64,000 nt of DNA, taken from assembly GCA_037074615.1 (NCBI GenBank), contig CM073551.1, positions 22,071,750 to 22,135,749 on the forward strand. Reading direction: 5' to 3'. Numbering within the stretch: position 1 is the first letter of the stretch; the number at the start of each line of letters is the position of its first letter. The stretch comes from Leucaena leucocephala (lineage: Eukaryota > Streptophyta > Magnoliopsida > Fabales > Fabaceae). Shown in pieces: positions 24,581 through 36,900 of the stretch. A program made the position numbers and the translations under genes. The notes beneath the pieces are model-generated. The model had not been told where the DNA came from and searched no databases. It saw only the letters and a list, made by a program, of their open reading frames with translations.

Positions 24581-26324
24581 TTTCCTTGACATTTGTGGCA
24601 ACTTTTTTTTTTAAAAAAATTACCAATTTAAGATCATAACCAATTTTAAAAATAAATTTTTTATTATAATTATGAAATTTACTTGTATTTATTAGTAAAT
24701 TTTATAAAATTTATTTTAATATTATTTTCTGAATCATATTATTAAATATCTAATTTCAAAATTTATAATTATTCTACTAAACATAAAATAATTTACAATA
24801 ATAAGTAAAGCTGTCTCGAGTATTTTGCGTTGTGTCCTAAATTTGTTATATAACTCAACTATGGCCACAGGCGTTGTTTAGAACCTCGCCTACCTCTCAT
24901 ATGTCCATTTAAGTATATTATTTCGGTTTTTAGTATAAATCAGTTTCATATATTTTAAAAGGATTCAAAATAAAAAGCAATAATTTATTGTATTTAGAAC
25001 CAAGTTTTTTTCTTTAGAAATGGCTTATAATAATAATAATAATAATCAAAATAGTAGGTTAATAAATTAATATAAACCAAATCAAAGTAAGACGCGTTTC
25101 AATAATTTAATGAATAGATGTGCAGAAGCCTCGTCGTAGTGGTTAAGGTATCGCTACTATGCGCCAAGGTTGGTGAAGGAATTGTCATCATTCTCCATCC
25201 CTAAGTTTACTTCTTAATGGTACGTCTTAATTCAAATTCCTAAATATAATTAATACTCAATTAATCAGGTTAGGGAGTACTTATTTTTAGGTTATTGTGA
25301 TATTAAATAAAAGATAAAATTAAAAATAATTAATTTTTACATAATACATAGATTTTGATATTTTTAGAGGGGAGAAATGAAAGAAAGAAATCATTACTCT
25401 CCCTATTTACCTATTATATGCAATATTTATCTCATATAAATGAAGTTTGTTCGATGTACTTATGACATTTTAATCTTTTCAATACACCCTTTATTAAATA
25501 CAAGCAGCTCTGTTAATATAGAATGAACCAAATTAAGGGAGGCCAATTACTTTTTTTATTTTTTTTATTTCGGGGACATCTTTAAAATAATTAAACACAT
25601 CAAGTCAAGTCAAATTTTCAATTTGGACTCCCCAACTTATCTTGCTGTTGGATTCCACAGCCACCAGAGGAGACAAGAAAATCCAATCTCTTATCTTTAA
25701 TACTTAAAATATTATTATATATTGATTGCGATTAGCATGGACAAGTGGCTCCTCACATTTGGCCAATTAACCTCCAAGAAAGTTCTAGAATATTTCGATG
25801 CTAATTAATTAATTAATTATTTATTTAATATAAATTGAGCCTTCAATAGGACAAGTGGCGTATTTAATTAGTTGCCGCCTTTCAAGATCGTGACATGCTA
25901 ACCCATTCTTAATTAGTGGATTAGATAAAGTAAGCGCGCCATAAGGTGACATGAATGGCATGGCGTCCATAATCTTATAAATGTCTCTCTACACTCAACA
26001 GCATATTTAAGCATAGATATATGGATTGAATTATTGGTTTCTAAATTTAGTTTTGGAATAAAATTATATCTTTTTAATTAGTTTCTGTCAGAACAAAAAA
26101 AACAAATTGGATCCGTACAGTGTCGATGAAGTATATCCCTTCCTTTCTTAAATATAAAGTTCTATTAACTTGTTTCGTATTATTAAAAAAATAGCTAAGT
26201 TTTTTATTTATAACTAGAATTGGTAACAATTTGTTTTTTTTAAAATAACAATATATTTAGGATCTTGATATTTGTGTATGAAAAATAATTAAACCTTATA
26301 TTCTTTTTTTTTCTTTTTGTATAA

Positions 26325-26560
26325 ATTTTTTTTGAAAGGGGTTGGGCTCACCCACAATCTAAGGGTAGGGCGAAATTTCCTTTCTTCCTAAGTGATACTA
26401 ATGTCGGATAGGCGAGCTGTCTATTACTGTTAAACGTAAACCTAAACACTCAGGAGTTAGGATACCTCCCTAAATATCGCGATTTAAACTATAACAAAAT
26501 AATACTTTTCAAAAATTAAACACACTTCAAACAGTCTTATATCACTTAACCTTATATTCT
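26325..26560 (-). repeat. SINE-like element, family D (best preserved copy)
   Basis: Carries all markers of the family: GAAAGGGGTTGGGCTCACCC, CTTCCTAAGTGATACTAATG, GGCGAGCTGTCTATTACTG, CGTAAACCTAAACACTCAGG and TATAACAAAATAATACTTTT. Read on the minus strand it starts with a tRNA-like GGTTAAGTGATATAAGACTG. Target duplications not resolved here. Confidence 0.6.
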
Positions 26561-27445
26561 AGTCTATAGTTAAATTATACCAACAAACAGCTATTAATTG
26601 AAATTTCAACACTTGTACGATTCTTCTTGTTTTATTTTTGGGCCAAATGGTACGACTATTCTTAAGAAGCAATGATTCAACTGGAAAAATAAGCTATTAT
26701 GTCCATCTCATTACTTTACAAAGTAATTACTCCCTCTCGACTTAATGATAATTATTCTCTATGATCTTATATATAATTATACAAATTTTGGGGAAGGTTT
26801 AATAAGATAAACTTAAATTATGTATGAAATTTTAACCATTCTTTTTTACCTATATTAATAACTTGTTATATCACTGCATTAATCATCTCACTCTCCCTCC
26901 CTCCATAAATAATGATATTTTTGAAAAATAAAATATAATTTTTATACATTTATCCAATTTTAATCAACTTCTTTATTTACATATTCCGGTTATTTGTATC
27001 TATATATATATGTATGACAGAAATAAGTAATTTTTATGAATTCCTAATCTTCCTTTACCCTTCTAGCTTCTCTCATAATTTATTAGTACCTTCTTAAAAT
27101 TATTCCATCAAACTCAGTCATAATATGTTAAATATAAGATATCGAGTTTCTTGACATAATTAGAATTAAAATATTGTTAAAAATACCATTTTACAAGGAT
27201 TTTTTGAAATTTCTTCAAAGGTAAATTCAATTCTATCACTGTTATTAAGAAAATTTCATATTTAAGGAGTTGTATTTAATTTATAAAATTCAGAAACTAA
27301 CAAAGAAATAATAGGACTAGCAACAAGTTAGGCATTTATGAAATTCATGGCCCATGTTTGGCTACTTGGGCCATGCACAAAATAGCGTGTGCGCGTGTTT
27401 TCGTGCCCACCGAAAAAAAAAGACTTGCGTGTCTGGTGGTTCATC

Positions 27446-27661
27446 AATTGCCACGTGTTAACATAAATAATAAAAAATAAATTTATATTTTATAAATATT
27501 TAATTTTAATTTTTGCTGCCGTTGTGAATACTCCTTTGATAAACGATATCGTAATCTCTTATAAATACTCTCTAAACTTTAGGGTTATGCCTTAATTTTA
27601 ATAAGAGACTAATGTCGAATCTATCTAAACTTTCTCTATATACAAAAAAATTGCCACATGT
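27446..27661 (+). repeat. SINE family R, single copy with target duplication
   Basis: Body about 27,459-27,648 between direct repeats AATTGCCACGTGT and AATTGCCACATGT. It shares GCTGCCGTTGTGAATACTCC and AATACTCTCTAAACTTTAGGG-type sequence with the tandem pair at 52,556-52,989. The tRNA-like head (GTTAACATAAATAATAAAAA) is decayed. Confidence 0.65.
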
Positions 27662-28779
27662 ACCGAGAGTTAGATCAAATAGAAATGATTAATCATTCAT
27701 AATATGATAAATTAAAATTCAATATCTATTAATAAAAATTTTTATATTTAATATTCGAGAGTTTTTTAAATAAAAATATAGATATGCTTAGCAAAAAGTA
27801 AAAGGAAAGAGAAGAAAATGTTAGTTGGATAAAGAATAATATTGGACATAATTTTTAAGACAATTGATTTTTTACTTAAAAGTTATTTTAAAATTAAAAC
27901 AATATTTTTTTATTTATGATTTTTAGTTTCTTTTTAAATTTAAACTTTCTAATATTATTGATTTTTTAGTATGTGATCTAATTTTTTTTTTTGTTTATGA
28001 TTATTTTCTTAAAAGTTTATTTAAAAAAGAGAATAAACTAATAATAACTATTAAAACACACTACATCTTAACTAAAATTTGTGTTTACACTTGATATCGT
28101 AACAATCACATGATCAAAATTTATGGAAATCCAATCAATTTGACAAAATTGAGGGTAAGCCTTGAAATAATAGAATTAAATTTCTCATAAATGGGGTCTT
28201 GATATAGAGACAAAACTCAAAAGTTGATAAAATTTTGCGTCGAGATTCGAAGTGGGCACCGTTGACTTAAATAGAAGTAGGAATACATACTTTTAATAAG
28301 TTGCCTTGCCAACTAGTTTTGTTAGATTATCACTCAGTTAGTTGAAGATTTTTTGTAGGCATATGTTTTCTTTTGTGGAAGATAATTTTATTTAAAATAA
28401 TATTAGATAATAAATATAAATATATTTTTAATAAATATTTAAATTTTAAATTGTTATGTTATAAAAAATTAATTCCTACCATTAAATATAATCCTTATCT
28501 ATAGTTAAGTGAATTTGTTTTTCAAAAAAGAAAATATTGACCACATCACACAAATTTTACAAGCTATGTTTTTGGCCCAGCTTCTATCCCCATCTATCGA
28601 TCAATTAAATAATAAACAATGCTAATCAAATTTTACGAATTAGGGCTCGTTCGTTATATAATGAGATTTTGAAAGAAAATACAAATAAAAAGATTTATCT
28701 TATAAATTTGGAAGTTTCTCCTTTTTAATAAGAAGATTTATAAGCACGAATCAGTAAAAAATGAGAGATGAGAGGCGAA

Positions 28780-30130
28780 AAGGGTTTCAATTAAATTAAA
28801 ATATATTTAAAAAACAAATTTACACCGGATAAAAAGAAAAATCGATATAAAAAGATGGTCCGATCATTTTTTAATTATTCAAAAGTATTTCAAAAGTAAA
28901 TTTACATCGGATCAAATAAATAATTGGCGTAGAAATAACTTTTTTCTAAACTGACTATAATTTACTCCAGGTTTAAAAAAAATTTAACATCTGATCAAAA
29001 ATAAATTGGTTTAGAAAGATTCTACAGTCATTTTTTAATTATTAAAACTTATTTCATAAGCAAATCTACACCGAATAATATTTGCATATGGTGTAAAAAA
29101 TATGATAATCTACACATGACGTTGACATATCTGGTTTCAATTTTTTATATTTTTTTTAATTTTTAAAGAATAAAAGGACACCATATCATCATAAACAAGA
29201 AACTTCATTCATTCAAACTTTATTAATAATTTTACATCTAAAGTTTAAAAATTTAAAAAAAATATCTATCATTCTATATATATAATATATTATCTCATTT
29301 TTGTCATTACATCAAAAATATAAAAAATGTGGGGTTGATAAAGGTGCAGGCTTTCACCCCTCAGAGTCAGAGTATTCAGAGGGGAGATCAACAGAATTAT
29401 AGAAGCTATCATTATATTGATAGCGGTAAACTTCAGAGCCAAAGACACTGAAACAGTCTTTTAGTCTGTCAAGTTTTAGAATCAATTCTTCCACGGAGTT
29501 CTCTAGACTATTGAAACGCACTATGAATTCCTCAAGGTGCTCCATCATAATGACAACCAGGAGAGGGAGAGAAGGAACTGAAAGGTGAGAGTTAGGATAT
29601 TAGTCTTCAAAATTATTTCTATTTCTTTTGTGTGGCGGAGAATGAGGTGTGCATGAAGAAGAAGCCATTGGAGGTTTCAAAAAGAAGAAAAGAAAAGAAA
29701 AAAAAATAAATTGATGAGACGAAAAGTATTGATCATAAAAAGGTTATACATATAAGGTTGAAGAATAATAATGGTTTCAAAAAAGATAATAGAAAAATGC
29801 AATTAGCTTTATATCATAATGACTACAAATATTAGGAGTCGAAGAGGTGAGATGAACTGTCTGAAGAAGTTACAGAAAAGAAACGGAAAAACATAGACAA
29901 GAAACTGAATAGTCACGATAGGATGAAGCTAATTTGCACATAATGAAATGATATCGGGTGCAGAAAAAAATATCTAAACCATATTTGAAGGCAATTGATG
30001 TAGAGAGAATTTTTTCTAAACCAAACCTCTATTCAATCGGTGTAGAAAATATATTTTAAATCGGCTATGGGGGTATCCAGTGTAGTAACTTTCTTCTACA
30101 CTTGTCATGTGTATATCCGGTATAAATATT
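28780..30130. mobile_element. Candidate CACTA-like element with subterminal repeats
   Basis: Left cluster 28,800-29,120 repeats the motif TTTACACCGGAT / TTTACATCGGAT / CTACACCGAAT in units of roughly 80-110 bases, sharing CATTTTTTAATTATT. The right cluster 29,945-30,120 carries mainly the opposite orientation (TCGGTGTAGAAA, TCCAGTGTAG, TCCGGTATAAA). Oppositely oriented subterminal repeats around an internal gene-like region are typical of CACTA (En/Spm) elements. I could not find clean CACTA termini, so ends and class are provisional. Confidence 0.4.
29354..29548 (-). CDS. Small acidic ORF inside the candidate element (64 aa)
   Basis: ATG ATG start at 29,548. The product begins MMEHLEEFIVRFNSLEN, has a heptad-like helix (LILKLDRLKDC) and ends acidic (SEYSDSEG). 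It lies between the two repeat clusters. I recognise no family. It could be a first exon of a transposon gene, a captured fragment or chance. Confidence 0.3.
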   Translation of the reverse strand: MMEHLEEFIVRFNSLENSVEELILKLDRLKDCFSVFGSEVYRYQYNDSFYNSVDLPSEYSDSEG

Positions 30131-30852
30131 TTATCTTATTTATAAAAATATCACCAATATTTTTTTAAATCATCTCCATAAATATCAATTTAAAAATAAG
30201 ATTTTAAAAATCTATTTTATAATAATAAATTACTATAAGATCATAAATAAAAGGCGAATTATAAACACAAGTTTATATTACTTACTATATTTTTTATAAT
30301 AAAGAACCTCGTAATAATTCCTCTTTTAACAAAACAATTTTACCACTCTCAATTATGATAAAAAATAAAGCACTTCTTTCTTTCTTTTCCCTGGGAATTT
30401 CTTAATGCACCGACAAGCACCATAAATGGTTTTCTATAATTGGCAAGAAAAGCACATGGAGCTGTTCCTCTAACATTTGGCGCATTTCGGATGCTACGTT
30501 AATCACATGCAGGGTTGGTACCTGTGATGGGGGCAAAAATGACAAATACCCCTTTCACTACTCAAATTTTTGTCAAATCTTCAAATTGCCTCTTCTTTTA
30601 CACAATAATATTATCAGTTTATCACAGACATAAAGGACATGTTGTAGGGAGGCTGGTCTGTTGAATTACATCACACATGCAAAAATAATATTAGATGTGC
30701 CGATTTCTTAGCTATTGCAAGACACATTGATTCGTCAGTAACAATATAGACTCTATCAGTTTCCAAATGTGTTTTTAAAAATGTTTATAGAAGACCAGCA
30801 AAACATCAATAAATTTAATTTTATATCTTAACTCACACGTCTATATAATATT
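30131..30852. other. AT-rich intergenic DNA, nothing recognised
   Basis: No gene, repeat family or long open frame is visible, apart from a 9-base direct repeat at its right edge belonging to the next element. Confidence 0.5.
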
Positions 30853-31532
30853 GAGTAAATATGCATCTAACACTTTAAATTAATTTTAAAAAAATAATTA
30901 ACACTCTCAAGTATTTAAGGGTATAATTAGTACTCTGAACTAATTTTAGAGATGCGACCAGCACCCTGAACTAATTTTAAAAGTGCGATCAACACCCTAA
31001 AGTATTTAAATTAGTATAATTTTACCCTTTTAATGATAGAAACACAAATTTAAGTCTGATCTATATCACGTGAACTTTTTATTTCGACACATTATTATTT
31101 AAAAGATCACATTTATTATATTATTTAAATGAGGGTACTGAATAAACTATAAAATTGATATTACATAGAATTTATATGTGAAAATTGAGAAATTTTATGG
31201 TTTATTTAGTGCAATTTATTAAAACAATATTATACATGTGATATTTTAAATAATAATGTATAAAAATAAAAAGTTTATGTGATATGTATTAAACGGAAGT
31301 TGTTGTTTTTATTAGCGAAGGAATAAAATTGCATCAATTTAAATACTTAAGGGTGCTGATCGTACTTCTAAAATTAGTTCAAAGTACTAATTGCATCCTT
31401 AAATACTTTAGAGTGCTGGTCGTATTTTAAAATTAGTTCATGGTACTAATTATACTATAAAATATTTAAGGGTGCTAATTATTTTTTTAAAATTATTTTA
31501 AGATACTAAATATACTTTTATCTTATAATATT
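30844..31532. mobile_element. Foldback element with very long inverted repeats and 9-bp target repeats
   Basis: Body 30,853-31,523. The left half (for example CTGAACTAATTTTAGAG, GACCAGCACCCTGAACTAAT, AAAGATCACATTTA) is the near reverse complement of the right half (ACTAATTGCATCCTTAAA, GGGTGCTGATCGTACTTC, ACATGTGATATTTTAAATAA). Pairing runs almost to the centre near 31,190. Flanks carry the identical 9-mer TATAATATT (30,844-30,852 and 31,524-31,532); this length suggests a Mutator-type insertion, but the sequence is so AT-rich that chance cannot be excluded. Internal direct repeats of the AACTAATTTTA module also occur in each arm. Confidence 0.7.
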
Positions 31533-31794
31533 TGAACTCATAACTGCACGTTTAAGAAAATCTTATTTTATATTTGGATAAAAATAAAATTAAAGAGACA
31601 AGAATAGAGAAAAAAATTATAAAAGTAGTATTCTTTTTCTATTTCTAATTTTATTTTCATAGCATCCTTTCCCATTTAATTTTTTCTACTGATTTTTTCT
31701 TCAATCCAAATATATATATAGGATTAAGGAAGTATTTGGGGTCATTTGGCAAAATTGTTGACAAATTTTAAAAATATTATTACTTACGGATATA

Positions 31795-32283
31795 GGGCTA
31801 GTTTAGAAACCGTGGAAACCGTAATTTTAAAAGGGCTTATGACTTAAATCTCAATTTAGAAAATTTTTAAAATAAACAGCTATATTTGTTCAAACTGACT
31901 TCTGGACTAAATCAGGATTTAAAACTATGGTTTCAGATAAGTTGGTAAGAGTAGCTTTTATAACAGTAAAACACTTTTCAACTACTCAATTACTATTTTA
32001 TCCCTATTTTTTCTTACACCCTCTCTCATCTCTCTTCCATCTTTTTAACCCTCTCTCCTCTCTCCTCTATCTTTTTACCCTTTCTCCTCTCTCATATCTC
32101 ATACATATCATTTTTAGTAATTTTCTAATTATAAAATCCTTTTTGTAACAACTATCCAAACACTTATTTATTTAAAACTACTTTTTTTTTTATAATCTCT
32201 TCTCTAAAAATCTCTTTTTATAAACTGTCTATAAATTAATTTTTTTTATAAGTCAGTTTTTAAAATCTAATTGAAACACACAT
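31795..32283 (+). mobile_element. Pyrimidine-core MITE, copy 2
   Basis: Starts GGGCTAGTTTAGAAACCG and ends AATCTAATTGAAACACAC. It shares the CCCTCTCTCCTCTCTCCTC core, ACAGTAAAACACTTTTCAAC and ACTATCCAAACACTTATTTA with the copy at 50,908-51,395. The frame 31,927-32,148 is its translated core. Confidence 0.65.
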
Positions 32284-33840
32284 AATAATATCATACTCTA
32301 TAAAACATGAAAGTCAAAGTCGGCTAATATTTATTTGTGGACTTTTCTGACACACATTCCCACATCAATTTACCCAAAGATGGATTTGATTTTTTTTAAC
32401 TGATAATGACTTTATTTTAGAAACCGTGTAGTCGTGTGTCACGGGGCCCGGATAGTCATGGAAAGAAAAGAACAAATCAAATGCTCCCTGAAAAAGGGCG
32501 AAAAAATCAAATTCCAAGAAAAAAGATTTATCCCGACAGATTTTTTTTGCCTGCTGCCAACAAAAAACACTTCATTGCTAAAAACAAATACTAACCTGAT
32601 AGTAATATTAAGTGTGATATAATTATATAACAAATTATTGCAAAGAGGAGATTTGGAGCTCTTGCATTATAAATTTGGATTCGTCTGGATGGATTATGGA
32701 CTTCATTTGCCTTGCACAAATTTTCCGCTGTTGAATTAATTAATCTTCTTCTTGTTTTTTTTTTGGGAAAAAGATGAAATCAATCATAACAACCCAGGAA
32801 AGTGAGTGGTTAGCTAAATGGAGTTTTATTCACACCTGCCTTTAGTCACCTATATCACATTGAGTAAGTAGGATTCTTATGTTACCAATTACCTAAAGTT
32901 CTTTTTGTCCATTGTCAAAAGTCACGATTGTTATACGCGTAAGACCTCTCTAAATTCTTTTTAATTTTGAGTTCAATTTTTAAAAGAGATACATATACTG
33001 AGAGATATAATTATGAATCCTAAAATTAGATATCTGATAATAAGATTTAATAAATAATATAAAAAAATCCTAATAAAATTCTAAAAATTGAACTAATAAT
33101 TAAATCAGTTGAGATGATAGCTTAATGATCAGTGATATAATCTTAATTAAATATGTGTACAAATTTAATTATAATTAAAATCACACATACATGTTATATA
33201 ACCATGAAAATAATAATATTTAAATAAAAAATATTAATTGACATAAATAGAACAGTTGTGTTTAAATTATACGTAATTTAATAAAATAAAATTATTAAAA
33301 TATAAATATAATAAAATAATTTTAGGGGAACAAATTTAAACAATCCAACTCCAAAATTTCTAATCAAGTTTGTCAGAAAACCATTTTATTGGTACGATGA
33401 ACAAGTGACCCAGTTGGATTACCAATAGTCAGTTAGTCACATTCTATTTTTCACATTAGTGATGCTAATAAATTGACAAAGACAAATTCCATTTATCTGC
33501 GCTATGATTCAGCGAGCTAGGGTCGTTAAAGTTCTTATCCATAACATAAATATAAAAAAAAGTTGTAATAAAAGCGTGGTTGAATCATATTTCTTGCATT
33601 AAAATCAAACATTAATACTGGGGAGCCGAAAAAAGGATTCGAAATTAATTATATTATGACGAAAATATTTTTAATCTGGATAATATCCTCAAATATTATG
33701 AAATATCCCCAAATATTGTAAAATATATATTATGAAGTCATAAATACTGGGACCCACCCTATCCTACGTAGAGCCAGCTAGCAGCCAAATAGAGATAAAG
33801 GGAAAATTATAATTTTAAACCCAATCCTTAATTACCGTAT
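32284..33840. other. AT-rich intergenic DNA upstream of the ADH gene
   Basis: No gene supported. Two opposed frames at 32,434-32,633 overlap each other and match nothing known. The distal ADH promoter is presumably here. Confidence 0.5.
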
Positions 33841-33860
33841 ACGCCACCTCTTTCTTCAAC

Positions 33861-33927
33861 TATATACACACTTATATATCCCACTCCATCTCACACAAAC
33901 CAGAGAGAAGCAATTCAGAAGAAGAAG
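33861..33927 (+). promoter_or_regulatory. TATA region and leader of the ADH-like gene
   Basis: TATATA occurs at 33,861-33,866 and again near 33,873-33,878, followed by CCCACTCCATCTCACACAAA, which suits a start of transcription about 35-50 bases before the ATG at 33,928. Confidence 0.5.
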
Positions 33928-36900
33928 ATGGGATTGGAGCAATTGAGTCTGAACGATACAAAGGGCAAGATCATTACATGCAGAGGTAATATTATATATA
34001 TTCATCAAAATCATCGCACTTAGTCTGAGGTTCTGACATGAATCTTCTCTGCTATAATTATATCTATGAAGCTGCGGTTGCTCATGGAGCTGGAGAACCG
34101 TTCGTGATAGAACAAGTTAAAGTTCATCCTCCTCAGAAAATGGAAGTCCGAATCAAGATCCTCTTCACTTCTATCTGCCACACAGATCTCACAGCCTGGC
34201 TCGGCCATGTATGTTATTGTTCACCCTTCAATTCTTTTCTCCACATGTTTGCCCGCATTGTTTTGTTAAACTTGCATAACTCTGTTAGTTTCTCAGTAAG
34301 TAGAAGGTTGTGGATTCGATCACAGTAATCTCAGGCCGTCGTCGTCGACAGTAGTACCTACCTTTTAATTCAAAAGAAAACTCGCATATAACTCCTCTTC
34401 TTCTTACTTCTTCTTCCTCTGGACATGTGAATTCATCTATTATTTCTGTACAGAATGAAGCTCAAAGGGCTTATCCGAGGATTTTTGGCCATGAAGCATG
34501 CGGGTGAGAAATTTGAATACTCGTTTCTTGGTCTTTGGGGTGGCTCACAGTACTAATAATAGCATATAGTAAATACAATTTATTAGCATTAATAACCCCC
34601 CGGGCACTCCTACATACAGATATAAATTTAAAAAAAAAATAAATGAATTAATTAAGAATTGGCTGTTGTTGATGCATGAGATATGAATGAATGCAGGATA
34701 GTGGAGAGCGTAGGGGAAGGAGTAAAGGATGTGAAAGATGGAGATTATGTGGTTCCCATTTTCAACGGCGAGTGTGGCGACTGCAAGTTGTGCAAGTGTG
34801 AGCATACCAATATGTGCCAAAACTTCGGAGTCAACCCCATGAAGAAGGACATGGTGGCCGACGGCGCCACCAGGTTCACCACCGTCGACGGTAGCAGCCC
34901 CATCTACCATTTCCTCAACACCTCCACCTTCACCGAGTACACCGTCGTGGACTCCGCTTGTGTCGTCAAGCTCACCGGCTTCGTCGATCAAAATAGCCTG
35001 AAAAAGATCTCCTTGCTAAGCTGCGGTGTTTCCACGGGTAAGGCTTTGGCTTTTTCTTTTTTGGGGGCCGAAAGTTCGAACACGGAAATCAATGACCTGA
35101 AACGCTTTCTTGTTTTGTACGGATATTTAATGACTTTAACGCCCCTGACTTTGCTATAATTTGCACAAGATAAGGGGCACCGGAGCATTTGACTTCTATT
35201 TTGTTTTAATATTATTATATATATATGTGGTCAATTCGTTCACAATCTAAGAGTGACCAAATTTTTATAAAAAAGCAAAAAACTTGAATAAATCATATGA
35301 ATTTTTTTAATTTTATTTCAATTACATATTCTTTTGAAAAAAAATATTCGAACTAAATTTCTTTACAATTTTGCTGAATTTACAAAATCTCTTTCTTTTT
35401 TACTTTACGTGGCATTCGGTATATTTTCAAAAATATAAAAGTTTATATAATCTTGACAAAATAGGAAGTATGTGTAATTGACTTAAGTTTTTTAAAAAAA
35501 TAAATATATTTTGAATATAAGATAGTATATTTTTTTTGTAAGGTTCAAAAATAAAAATAAAACTGATATCTGGGTTTTAAAAATCTCTCTCTCTCTAGAT
35601 TACAAATATTTTATAAAACCATGACGCATGAATGCCTTGATGATTATTTAATTAATATTATATGGCTGCTTGATTCATTCAAAACTATTATTTTACTCAA
35701 AAACCTCATATTTTTGCGTGCGAAGCTGAGCATTAAAAAAGTTTAATTAATTATTATTATTTTCTTGTCTATTTTGCATTTCTGCCTCTCGACACGGGAA
35801 TATGTCGGGGAATGGCGCATTAGAACAAGTCAATTATTATGAATGAGATTTATAATAAATAATAAAAAATAGATTTATATTTTATAAAAATATGAGTTAG
35901 ATTTCTATTATTGTTATGAGAGCTCATTTAATAAATAATCTCGTAAATTTTTTTAAATATTTTTTTAGCCCTAATACTATACTTTTGTTTTGATAAAAAT
36001 CAGTATCGAATTTACATAATTTTTTTTATATGAAAAAATCAAGTCTCGACAAATTTGATCCCATTAAGTTTCTGCTGTCTGCATGTGATTATATGGGAAT
36101 TGAGCAGCAAAGAAGAAGATTTTTGTTTTACTTTCTAATTATTTAATTAAAAAAGTAAGTAAATTATTGGAGATGGACCCAGGCCAGATAAATGTGTGAG
36201 GTCATGTGATAAGGTGGGGATGGGGGAAATTAAATATTATTGTCTGTTTTTATCTCTGGATGTGTGATGAGATCTCAAAATAAATGGTCAGGTCAATTAT
36301 TTGATCCAGTCTTGATGACTCTTGAATCAATTATAAATACATTAAACTGATCTAAAAATATATCTTTTTTTTTATTATTGTTATTATAATTGATCAGATG
36401 ACATTTATTAGCACCAATGTTAATCTAATAAAAACTTAGATTAGATTTGATAGCAGAAAATAAGAAAAATCAAAGTGAGATTTAAAAAGGGAGCATATAT
36501 GATCACAAAAAAAAATCTCATAATAAATAAACAAGTTTATCAAGGCTATGCTACTTATTTGTTATAAAACAATTTAGTAATTACAAACTCATGATAATCT
36601 TTTCAAGAAGATAAGGATCTGAAGTGAATGAACAAAAATGAAAGTGCAGGTGTAGGAGCTGCATGGAACACAGCCAACGTGCAATCTGATGCCTCTGTTG
36701 CTGTCTTCGGTTTGGGAGCCGTGGGCCTCGCTGTAAGTTCTCTCTCCCGTCACCATCGTCTTCTTCGCGAAAACTTACGACGTATAAATGATATAATTTG
36801 GCATCAATGTTATATGGAATAAGCGCCGTGGAAACGTTCTTTGGTTTTTGAAATCTGTGCATTGTTTTCTTTCTTAAATAGTGCCATTGACCCTGCATTT

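Larger units (their letters stand above)
24581..28779. other. AT-rich intergenic DNA with scattered SINEs
   Basis: No gene recognised. Contents: a tRNA-like SINE head at about 25,128-25,170 (GTCGTAGTGGTTAAGGTATC) with a box B-like TTAATTCAAATTCC about 60 bases later; a family D SINE at about 26,325-26,560; a second SINE family (R) at 27,446-27,661; otherwise AT-rich DNA with simple repeats. Confidence 0.55.

Noticed and set aside
31927..32148. Plus-strand frame rich in Leu/Ser/Phe; similar frames at 15,303-15,551 and 51,064-51,255
   Set aside because: All three are the pyrimidine core of one MITE family read in frame.
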